The translations under genes and the position numbers were made by a program. From Bryoerythrophyllum caledonicum (Eukaryota; Streptophyta; Bryopsida; Pottiales; Pottiaceae): 64,000 bases of DNA. Shown here one piece after another: positions 55,746 through 64,000 of the stretch. The notes beneath the pieces are model-generated. The model worked only from the letters and a program-made list of their open reading frames with translations. It searched no databases and was not told the origin of the DNA. The stretch is taken from positions 36,408,371-36,472,370 of the forward strand of contig OZ020515.1 of NCBI GenBank assembly GCA_963971425.1, read 5' to 3'. Positions within the stretch are counted from its first letter, which is position 1; each line of letters starts with the position of its first letter.

Positions 55746-57415
55746 AACATCCCTAAACTCTGGCGCTACAGTGTACACGAAGTCACACAACAACAATAAA
55801 TCGCACGTCCTACAAACCCTATGCGCAGGAAACCTTAGACTCCAGAAATTGCACGCGGAACCTATACACAGCGCTACAGTGTAAAAACATAACAATCCCT
55901 GTAGATAATGAAACTAACACAAACTAACGCATCAACTCACAAAACTCACATAACATCAACGCCTGGAAGTACACGGAAAACCTGGACTGCAACGAAAAGA
56001 CTAGAAAAATGGCTCGCGCCACGACTTCGTGGGGAAGTTTCTGGGCCACCTAAAGCCGTGAGGGTCGAGACCCTGTGGCCGTTTGGTGGTCCCGAGATAC
56101 CCTCGGGATACCCTTCGCGATATTGGGGTGTAACTCCCAGGTATTATGCCGGATGCTCCACAAATCCTAAACCTTCATTACTGATACCCGGACTTTTAAG
56201 AAGCCAATTTAATTTTACCAGAATAAGTTCAAGATATTACGCGCCTGTAGTATTTGTGTACTCGTAAATTTCCAACACAATTTTCCGGAGCCATTAACAC
56301 TACAATTTTGCATATTTTGGGGCAACGAACACGTAGCAAAAGGAAAATGATTATTTCCACTTTCATTCGTATGATCTCAATTAAAACTTCTAAATTGACA
56401 TTTTCTTAATAATACACAAACTTAAATTGGACGAAAGTGAACGCTTATAGTATTTAGTGTTTAGTTTTTTTTCATGGTTTTAGTGGATCAGCTGGCTTTC
56501 ACTTCACTCGATTTCAATTTTTGCATTACACAAGGAGTAAATTCATTACCATCGATATATATAAGTTCCTCCTACACCAATTATTAGGTGAAGCACACTT
56601 AAGAGAGTTTTAAAGCTACGATTTTAAGATTCTATTACTTTGAATTCAAGTTTTGTTTTTTTATGAGTTTGATATTATTTTCTATGACAATCGAACAGAC
56701 AATAAGTATGTTAAGACCACATCTTGCAATTGTATAATTAAAAAATAAATGCCGGTGCACACTTTAGCTCTAATGGAGCTAAAGTGTGCGTATTTGCTTT
56801 ATAGTTCCCTACATTTACTGATGGTGTACACTTTAGCTCTAATAGAGCTAAATTGTGAATTTTTTCTGTACTTTTCACTTCAGTTTGCTTTTACTGTAAC
56901 GGTACAAATACAGTTGTTAGAGCATCTCCACCCCTGACGGAGAATTTTCCACGCCAGCGGGAAGGTGCCCAAGTTTGAGATGAAGTGAGGGGGGCACTGG
57001 TGATTTTTCACAAGGTCCCTAACATGTCCCGAGACATGTTCTGAAAAAAAAAACATTTCCAGTGGACGGGTTCTCTGAAAATGAACCGGTTTTTGGACGT
57101 GTCAAATTCACTTTGGACGGGTTCTAAAAATAATTTTTTTTGACAATTTTTTCCCCAAAAAATGAATGATGCAAATATCAATTACATTATGTCATATATG
57201 ACATGTGAATGTAAACATAATGGAGTCAAACCACTAATACCAAATCAAAATACCAATCTTCAAAAGGCTGGATTCACCTGCACACATTGATTCATCAACC
57301 ACAATATTTAGAACACAATGTCAAAGATTTAAATTGAAGGTAAACTAAGCAATTGTATAAAAATTTAGTTAATATAAACATATTCAATTTTTACAAAAAA
57401 AAAAGAACTTACCAT
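55746..57415. other. Intergenic stretch, nothing coding supported
   Basis: Contains two variant family-1 palindromes (56760, 56829) and a segment near 56920-57140 beginning GAGCATCTCCA with GGACGGGTTC repeats, possibly an old MITE. The short frame at 55908-56267 has no features of a gene. Confidence 0.4.
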
Positions 57416-58087
57416 TCAAACAAGTGGATGAATTCTACTATCCTTCATATTTCTCCAGACAAGCATCACTGCATTCCAACTGATGTTTTCAACTGGAATA
57501 TTTGCACATGAAATGCGCATCAAAGCATCTAAAGCCTCCAACTTCAACCTAGTACGGAGATTACTCTTGATCAGGTTTTGTTTGGAAAAACCCCTCTCAC
57601 ATATTGTAGTGCTCACAAGAATCACCATAACTCTCCTCCACAAGTTACTCAAACAAAATTAATTGATGGACCACTCTGGAGTTGTACCTGCAAACTCCCA
57701 TGCTTCAAATAAAGACTTATTTGGGATCATCTCTCTCATGGTCTCTACCATCTCCAAGCACTCACCTCGACACCGATCTTGTTCTTCTTCAGAACTCTGG
57801 AACTTCACAAACAACCTCTCCAACCACTCTTCAGTAATACGAGTCCTCTCATCATCATTTGCAGGATAGATATTGGGGCTGAAGAGCTTGCATGCATTGA
57901 AGATGCCTAAGTCTGGAAACCTGTTATTCAATGCATCCACCACCCTCTGCACATACTCTGCCCCAATGAGTTTGCACTCCTCAATAGTACCGGCTCTCTG
58001 TGAGCCAAATAAACCCCCCCTAGTGGGAAGCTTATCTTGAACACAAGATCCTATTTTGAGGGATTCAGCCCCTTGTTCAATCAACAA
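57416..58087 (-). pseudogene. hAT transposase C-terminal fragment
   Basis: Upstream part MLIEQGAESLKIGSCVQDKL to TTPEWSIN, then TAA, then in the same frame FCLSNLWRRVMVILVSTTIC ERGFSKQNLIKSNLRTRL and LDALMRISCANIPVE. CERGFS..N.IKS.LR.RL..E.LDALMRI is the hAT dimerisation domain pattern. The catalytic part with the DDE residues and BED zinc finger is missing, so this is a 5'-truncated relic. No inverted terminal repeats found. Confidence 0.8.
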
Positions 58088-58639
58088 TCAAGACATACAT
58101 GCATACCTCCCATTTAGATCGCAGCGGTTCATGATGTGTTTAACGCAATGTTTTATCTATCATGAGTGCATTAGGGATGAATTATATCTTTGACTTATTG
58201 CCGGACTTTGAACCTCTTTATCTTTTGCCTTATGGCTCCGTTTTCTATGTTTTTTTTTTGTATTCTTATTAGTTTTTCTTGCTTAACACGATGGCAGCCT
58301 TCAATTAACCATTTGATTCAATCCTAGACCCACAGCCAACGACCAGCAGTGTTCACTTAACATATGCATTCATTTAATATCATGCACTACACATTCACAT
58401 GCATTCACACAAGTAATCCCATTCCAACCTTACTAATGACAATTAAACCACCAATTGGTTGAATTTATAACAAAACCCTAATCCTAGTGAAAATTTGGCA
58501 GCGCTTCCGCGTAGTGTTTTTAACTAGACAATTTAGGGTTCCTTCTCCACATGCAATCAAGAGAATAATGAATCAATTGGGAAAGGAAGAAGGCTCCCTG
58601 ATCCCGCTCAATTCACCCTCTGCCGTGTTTGTGTTCGTT
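58088..58639. other. Unannotated AT-rich spacer
   Basis: No ORF or repeat of note; joins the hAT relic to the tandem array in the LTR of the next element. The left end of that LTR may lie here but I cannot place it. Confidence 0.3.
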
Positions 58640-59700
58640 CTTGTGATTGTGGTCGTCTTCCTCTTCTTGGTGCTCTTCACTCTGCAGCCGATATCTTCGT
58701 CGTCACAACTCCGATCCGCACGTTCTTGATCTTGTTGGAAAGCCAACTTCCTAATCTATCTATTCCTAAAATCTTAGCTTAATACAACTAGAACTCCGTG
58801 ACTGACGAGGGAAAAACTGAGGCCGCGTGGGATCCGCCGCCGGTTGCTCCAGCTGGTCGTCCTTGCTCCGCGGCTCGTATCTTCGTCTTCGCAGCTCCAA
58901 ACCGCACGCTCTTGGGCTTGTTGGAAAGCCAACGCTCTGATCTCTCTCCACCCGAAAAATCAACTTGATTGGAGCAATACTCCGTGACTGACGAGGGAAA
59001 GACCGAGGACCTATGGGATCCGCCGCCGATCTTCCAGCTGGTCGCCCTCGCTCCACGGCTTGTATCTTCGTCGTCGCAGTCCCAAATCGCACGTTCTTGA
59101 TCTTGTTGGAAAGCCAACGCTCTAATCTATCTACACCTTAAAGCTCAACTCGATTGGAGCAAAACTCCGTGACTGACAAGGAAAAAACCGAGGCCGTTTG
59201 AGATCCGCTGGTTGCCCTTGCTCCGCGGCTCGTATCTTCGTCTTTGCAGCTCCAAACCGCACGCTCTTGGGCTTGTTGAAAAGCCAACGCTTCGATCTAT
59301 CTATACCTAAAAGACCAACTCGATTGGACCGGAACTCCGTGACTGACGAGGGAAAACCCGAGGCCGTGTGTGGTGCGCCGCTGATCCTCCAGCTGGTCGC
59401 CTTCACTCCATAGCTCGTATCTTCGTCGTCACAGCTCCAAACCGCGTGCTCTTGAGCTTGTTGGAAAGCCAACGCGCTGATCTATCTACGCCTAAAATCT
59501 AAGCTTCATCGGACAAGAACTGTGCGACTGACAAGGGGAAATCTGAGGACAAGTGAGATCCGCCGCTGATCCTCCAGCTGGTCGTCCTCACTCCGCAGCT
59601 CGTATCTTTGTCGTCACAGCTCCAAACCGCGCGCTCTTGAGCTTGTTGGGAAGCCCACGCTCTGATCTATCTACTCGCTAATTTTCGTAACGATTGAGTT
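58640..59700. repeat. About 185-bp tandem array inside LTR, 5-6 units
   Basis: Units start at ACTCCGTGACTGACGAGGGA (58794, 58981, 59167, 59335, diverged at 59515) and include CAGCTGGTCG, GCTCGTATCTTCGTC and CTTGTTGGAAAGCCAACG. One unit is shorter (about 168 bp). Frames crossing it (for example 58766-59092) are incidental. Confidence 0.9.
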
Positions 59701-60538
59701 AAATTCCAGCCCACAAGAGGGGGAAATCTGGACCCTACCTCTCTCTCTCTCTCTACACACACGCCTCTCTAACTCCTATCTCACACACTTCGAATGAGCG
59801 CCTCCAAGGGGGGTAACCCCAAAGCCCTTGCTCCCTTCTTGTTCCCAAGGTCGTTCCCTTCGTCGTTCACAGCCGCCAATTTTGGGTGGGCACATTAATG
59901 GTCACACTAAACAACTAGTAACTAAAAAGCAATAATTCACTAGCCACCCTTGCATTTAACACAAGTGGGTGTCCCACTAACCAAGGAATATCTAAATCTA
60001 AACTTTGACTCCATGCCACATGTGTGTGCATGATCTCAATAAGTGAGCTACTAGCTAATTTCAACGATGCAAATACTACCTAATTAGCCTAGATTGAATT
60101 CCCCTTGTTTTGGGTTATGGCTAATTTGCCAAATGATGGTGAGGGTTTTTTCCCCAAGCCTTTGGGTCCCTTAAACTATTTTTTCCTCTTCCCTTTTCTT
60201 TGAGGCTCTTTGATTTTTTCCTTCTTCCTTCTTTTCTCCTTCTCACCATTTTTCCCTCCTTCCTATTGTTTTGGTTTTCTCCATCTTTTCTTATTTTTTT
60301 TCTTTTTGTTTTCTTCTATTCTTTTAATTTTTTCTTTATTTTTTGGTTATCTTCCTAAAACTTCCGGTTACCACAATGTGGCTCCCACTGATGATTTAGT
60401 GCACGGAAGGCTTAATTGGTCAATCCAATCGAAAACCAAGAACTAACCAATGGGATAACCCATTTTCACTACTAGTTAACCCTTATGGACGCGATGCGCG
60501 GTCCATTCAACCTCGTGGGCCGGTTTTGCGGCTCACAC
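58640..60538 (-). repeat. 3' LTR (partial delimitation) of the second gypsy element
   Basis: Homologous to 8127-8927; the shared right edge GCGGCTCACA (CA) is at 60538, where copy 8127-8927 meets foreign DNA. It contains the 185-bp array, a (CT)n run near 59740, and a long T-rich tract at 60180-60350. A purine-rich run on the - strand, GAGCAAGAGGGGGTCC (about 60583-60598), lies between it and the ORF and may be the PPT, although it is some 45 bp from the LTR edge. Confidence 0.55.
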
Positions 60539-60681
60539 ATGGCGGCCATCTGGGACAACTCGAAGAGGCAGAGGACCCCCTCTTGCTCATGGGCACACGG
60601 TCAAATTCTAACTTTTTGTGTTCGAATGACCCATGGTTGTAACCAAATTTTGGAAGTCCAATAGTGGAGGTTGTGAGCAAA

Positions 60682-63600
60682 TCACTCCTTGTATTCTTTG
60701 CATCGATTGCCCGACGTTCGCGTGGGGAAATCCTCGCCGTTTAGGGTTTGAAGTTGAACGGAGTTGTTGGGGAAGACCTCCTTCACGAGATAGGGTCCCA
60801 ACCACAAAGCATCGAACTTCTCTGGAAAATCCAATCTCCTCGCGTCTTGAAGGAGGACTAGCATTCCCGGTCTCAATGACCGGCCCTTGTTCTGTTTGTC
60901 GAAGGCAATCTTCCTCCTGCGTTGAATGGCTTCCATGTGTTGAGCGCTCCACCGACGCATCTCATCAAGCTCCTCCAATCGTTCTAACCGATCCGCTAAG
61001 GACGTGGCCATGGACCATCGTTCGGTCACGGCCACTCGCAGAGAAGGGTCTGAAGGGATCTCAAATTCTATTGGCAAAATGGCTTCAATGCCATATACCA
61101 ACGAGAAGAGAGTAGCATGGGTGGTTACTTTGAAGGTGGTTTGGTAGGCCCATAATGCGGCGGGGAGTTTCGTGTTCCAATCCCTCTTGGAATCGGTGAC
61201 CGTCTTCCTCAAAATTTTCACGAGGGTTTGGTTGACCCGTTTGGTATGGCCATTGGTTTGGGGGTGGTAAGGGGTGGTCTTACGATGGTTGATCTTGAAC
61301 CGGGTGGTTTGTCTAATGGGAGTAGTGCCCGGGAGAAGAGAATTGTGATGTTGTGTCACCGCCCGGGGAATGCCCTTGAGGTCTCTGTATGACCACGCAA
61401 AAATGTCCCGGAACTCGACAACTAGTGACTTGTAGTTCACCATCTCCACCTTGGTCAATCCAACATCTACCTTTATATTGCGGACTTCTTCGTCCTCATG
61501 AGAGACCACCAGCAACTTCCAATCATCATGATGCACGTGTGGTTGTTGAATAGGACCCTTGTACCAATCATTCGGAACTTGGGGGTATGTTGCCCCCGAA
61601 CCACTACCTAGAATACCGGTGGATGTCCTCCTAAAGTGGAGAGATGGGTTGAGAGGGCCCTCATCGATCAAAACCTCCAACTCCATCCTTTGTGTGCCAT
61701 TGACATCCATACCGAATACTGCTGCGGGTTCTAAGTCATCTAGGAGGGGGACAAGGCTAGGTTCCAACCCGGTCTCTACCTCAATCAACTCACTCTCCAT
61801 GAAATGCACGGACACAGCTTCGTCCGCGCTCGAGGTGGGGTGTTCTCTCAACCACTCTACAAATTCACCGCTAGGGACCCACTCATAAAGGCCCGGTCCC
61901 ATACTTTTGAACGGCATTACTTTGGCTTTCGAGGGTTGGGCTCTATCCACCGCCTTGTGGGGCGCAAACCTCACTTTTTTGGGAGGCTCTTTTGTTAGAA
62001 CCTCTTGTGATTCATCTTCGGAAGAGCCCATGCAACCGTGGCATAATCCTAGCCTACTTGGTTGGATATGGACCGTGGTAGGGTTCTCCGGTGGACCATA
62101 GGTGATGTTTGGTTTTGGGCCTCCCCATTCTACTGTGGCATTGGCAATTCGCAACCAAGGCCTACCTAGTAACAAAGGATATGCCTCCTTATTGGTGTGC
62201 ATTCGAATGACTTGGAAGGTGAGGGAATACTCTACCCCCCCCGTGGTAACTTTACAACCACTAATTTGGCCTAACGGGGCCTCCGAGCTTTGATTAGCCA
62301 TGTTGATGATGTACGGTGAAGGTTCCGTGATGTCAAGGCCTAGCTTCTCCATGGTTGAGAGGGGCATAATGTTCAAACCACTTCCACCGTCCACTAGTAC
62401 ATTGGGTACCACCTTGTCCACGATTGAGACTTCGATTTGAACCGCTTTAACCTCGATATTGGGGTGTGCGGATTTAACGCGGGCTGCCAATCTAACCCTT
62501 GCCTTAGGCCTCCGCTTCACTGGGGTGCCCGACCTAAGGACTTTCCTCATGGATGGTGACACCTCCAATAATTGGGCAATGGTGATGTCCGCCTTGAGGC
62601 GACTCAAATCCGCCCATAAATCGTACGGCCCTTCTCCCACGTTCTCCTCGCTATGTGGGAATGCGTTAGCTTCCGAACTAGGGATTGGTGGACCCTCCCA
62701 TGCCTCTTGGGAGGTGGATAATGGAGTTCGGAATTTAGGTGTTCCGTGTGAGGGCCTCAAGTTGGCCCGTCGAGTGCCTTTCACCGCCTCCTTGGTTGTT
62801 TCATTTAGGTCAGAAAAATGAGGTGAATCTTCCTCCGAGGTCTCACCATCCTCTGGTATGGGTGGAGGAGGACTTGAGTATCTTGGTTCCCGCCGGTTAG
62901 ACCGAGTTTGGACCGCCAACGCCGGCAACTCACAAGATTTTGTTTCCTTGGTTGTGCTAACCTCGTGAAACACTACATTGAGCTCTGTGAGGGAAGGACC
63001 TTGTGTGGATACGATGTCACTTGACATGGTGGCATAGCGCACATCCTGTGGACCTTGGTTTTGTTGGCCCCCGTGGTTTTGTTGGCCCCCGTGGTTTTGT
63101 TGGCCACCGTGGTTTTGTTGGCCACCGTGGTTTTGTTGGCCACCGTGGTTTTGTTGGCCACCATGGTTTTGCCCTTGGTTTATAGGGATGTAACCGTCCT
63201 TGGTATTAACCCCCATTGGGGAAGTTTGACTTTGGCGGTTATTGTTGTAGTCATAGTAGAGGCTAGGTGGCCTAAGGGTGTTATCGGTGGTGGGGTGACG
63301 TGCACCTCTAAAGTGGTCTTGGGCTTGTTGAGGATAGTTCCCCGGTGGGGAAGGCATGGGAATTACCTTGTCCGGCCTTCGACATACTTGGGTGGGGTGA
63401 TTACCCCCACAGTTACCACATACTACTCCACTTTCAACCCAACACTGCCCAGGTGCGTGTCTCTTGCCACAAGTGTGGTGGATTTCATACCGTGGTCGTG
63501 GAGGTCCCCCATAACCTTGGTTTGGTGGTGTATAGCCTTGAGGGCCATAGTTAGTTGCCACCGGTGGTTGATTCCTATGGGGCGGCACATACGGGGTTTG

Positions 63601-64000
63601 AGTGGCCTGGTACTGCGGTGCCGCCGCAGGGGTAGTGCAGAAGGGGCTAGTGTGCCCTGGTTGGCCACATTGAGTGCACCATAGGCCCGAGGCATGTCTA
63701 CCAGACTCTATGGGTGGAGGTGTGGGGTTTGGGACTTGATTTTTAATCAACAAGGCCATTTGGTCTTGCATGGCCTTGATTTGTTGAGCTAATTGGTCCT
63801 GAAAGCCTTGTTGGCCTTGGAGGATTTCGTTCTTCATCTCCTCCTTCCAGGTGCCTCGCTCTTCGTGATAGGTGAGCTCGGGGAGAGCTACGGGTGGTCT
63901 AACGTTCAAGGGTGGAGCATAGTAGTTCCAGATGGGAACTTGTGCACCCGGGTTTCCTGGGTTAGGTTCCAGGGCCGGCCCCTTGCCCTTGGCATGGATA
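60682..64000 (-). CDS. Ty3/gypsy gag-protease-(deleted pol)-integrase polyprotein, partial
   Basis: Open to the window edge, so the start lies beyond 64000. Gag zinc knuckle CTQCGQPGHTSPFC and a second cysteine/histidine cluster CGNCGGNHPTQVC; between them CGKRHAPGQC. A Q-N-H-G-G repeat follows, then an aspartic protease with VLVDGGSGLNIMP and LLLGRPWL. The start of the reverse transcriptase region (FRDIFAWSYRDLKGIPR ... PIRQTTRFKINH) is then joined in frame, near 61288, to integrase (KTTPYHPQTNGHTKRVNQ, WAYQTTFKVTTHATLFSLVYG) and the C-terminal domain (LWLGPYLVKEVF). All reverse transcriptase catalytic motifs, RNase H and the integrase DD residues are missing. The frame remains open. Non-autonomous, but gag and protease may still work. 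Confidence 0.9.
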   Translation of the reverse strand, partial: IHAKGKGPALEPNPGNPGAQVPIWNYYAPPLNVRPPVALPELTYHEERGTWKEEMKNEILQGQQGFQDQLAQQIKAMQDQMALLIKNQVPNPTPPPIESGRHASGLWCTQCGQPGHTSPFCTTPAAAPQYQATQTPYVPPHRNQPPVATNYGPQGYTPPNQGYGGPPRPRYEIHHTCGKRHAPGQCWVESGVVCGNCGGNHPTQVCRRPDKVIPMPSPPGNYPQQAQDHFRGARHPTTDNTLRPPSLYYDYNNNRQSQTSPMGVNTKDGYIPINQGQNHGGQQNHGGQQNHGGQQNHGGQQNHGGQQNHGGQQNQGPQDVRYATMSSDIVSTQGPSLTELNVVFHEVSTTKETKSCELPALAVQTRSNRREPRYSSPPPPIPEDGETSEEDSPHFSDLNETTKEAVKGTRRANLRPSHGTPKFRTPLSTSQEAWEGPPIPSSEANAFPHSEENVGEGPYDLWADLSRLKADITIAQLLEVSPSMRKVLRSGTPVKRRPKARVRLAARVKSAHPNIEVKAVQIEVSIVDKVVPNVLVDGGSGLNIMPLSTMEKLGLDITEPSPYIINMANQSSEAPLGQISGCKVTTGGVEYSLTFQVIRMHTNKEAYPLLLGRPWLRIANATVEWGGPKPNITYGPPENPTTVHIQPSRLGLCHGCMGSSEDESQEVLTKEPPKKVRFAPHKAVDRAQPSKAKVMPFKSMGPGLYEWVPSGEFVEWLREHPTSSADEAVSVHFMESELIEVETGLEPSLVPLLDDLEPAAVFGMDVNGTQRMELEVLIDEGPLNPSLHFRRTSTGILGSGSGATYPQVPNDWYKGPIQQPHVHHDDWKLLVVSHEDEEVRNIKVDVGLTKVEMVNYKSLVVEFRDIFAWSYRDLKGIPRAVTQHHNSLLPGTTPIRQTTRFKINHRKTTPYHPQTNGHTKRVNQTLVKILRKTVTDSKRDWNTKLPAALWAYQTTFKVTTHATLFSLVYGIEAILPIEFEIPSDPSLRVAVTERWSMATSLADRLERLEELDEMRRWSAQHMEAIQRRRKIAFDKQNKGRSLRPGMLVLLQDARRLDFPEKFDALWLGPYLVKEVFPNNSVQLQTLNGEDFPTRTSGNRCKEYKE
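63048..63172. repeat. 18-bp coding tandem repeat (QNHGGQ)
   Basis: Seven copies of GTGGTTTTGTTGGCCACC (or CCC variant), encoding Gln-Asn-His-Gly-Gly-Gln on the - strand inside gag, in frame (18 = 6 codons). Confidence 0.9.

Larger units (their letters stand above)
47145..56854. repeat. Dispersed 27-bp palindromes, family 1 (about 18 copies)
   Basis: Consensus CACTTTAGCTCGA, one G or C, then its mirror TCGAGCTAAAGTG. Copies at about 47145, 47861, 49166, 50280, 50404-50430, 50489-50515, 51976-52002, 52071-52097, 53648-53674, 53971-53997, 54328-54354, 54469-54495, 54573-54599, 54625-54651, 54677-54703, 54730-54756, 56760-56785 and 56829-56854. At 52069-52099 the palindrome is perfect over 31 bp apart from the odd central base. 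Paired changes keep the two arms matched in some copies (AGTTTAGCTT... with ...AAACT; AAGTTA... with ...TAACTT). All copies lie in introns of the fusion gene, upstream of it, or 3' of it; none is seen in exons. Confidence 0.9.

Noticed and set aside
55365..55884. Three overlapping + strand frames rich in HTHT/NSHTLTE
   Set aside because: Translation of a CACACTCACAGAAACT minisatellite in all frames.
56920..57150. Possible MITE beginning GAGCATCTCCA
   Set aside because: No matching inverted end or target duplication could be identified by eye.
58766..59472. Repeated - strand frames (MAFQQ.. type)
   Set aside because: They follow the 185-bp tandem units of the LTR and break at each unit; no independent support.
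63003..63684. + strand frame with repeated valine/leucine (VLLATVVLLA)
   Set aside because: Antisense of the QNHGGQ repeat in gag.

Overview
Eukaryotic nuclear DNA, most likely from a streptophyte (a charophyte alga or early-diverging land plant rather than an animal). The evidence is Ty3/gypsy elements with a plant-type primer site and an extra ORF after integrase, copia-like and hAT relics, GT-AG introns, and FCP1-type phosphatase exons with the LDLNG active-site variant. The species cannot be named from the sequence. Most of the window is nested, decayed mobile DNA. Only two loci look like host-type spliced genes, and both carry lesions.

Layout. 1-8126 is one minisatellite of 35/37-bp units. 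8127-8927 is LTR-derived and is flush against a truncated FCP1-like gene copy (copy A, + strand, 8931-10560 and 24930-25990). Copy A is split by a young 14.4-kb Ty3/gypsy element (10562-24929) whose two LTRs are both 1777 bp. 26030-32080 is a palindrome-bearing repeat region split by a CCGGAA-rich element (about 27185-31061). 32250-34160 is a six-exon ParB-like gene fragment. 34190-34986 is a copia-like LTR with adjoining internal sequence. 34987-46550 is an A-rich non-LTR (LINE) region with ORF1, two copies of the ORF2 N-terminus each carrying a 2A-like motif, and a second CCGGAA element nested inside. 46550-53560 (- strand) is copy B, the fuller gene. 53561-56900 is its palindrome-rich upstream region and microsatellites. 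57416-58087 is a hAT relic. 58640-64000 is a second gypsy element, - strand, running off the window.

The most interesting object is the - strand locus 53560-46836. Phase-consistent exons join a ParB-like (DGQHR-type) domain, a region resembling an N4/N6 DNA methyltransferase of beta motif order, a charged and proline-rich linker, and an FCP1-type HAD domain. It has a 1-nt frameshift, an in-frame TAG and an unresolved 3' splice, so this copy is probably a pseudogene or contains errors. About 18 copies of a 27-bp near-perfect palindrome lie upstream of it, in its introns and in copy A. A second ParB-like gene (32250-34160) has a different palindrome family upstream. Whether these palindromes are regulatory sites, protein targets or mini mobile repeats cannot be decided from sequence alone.
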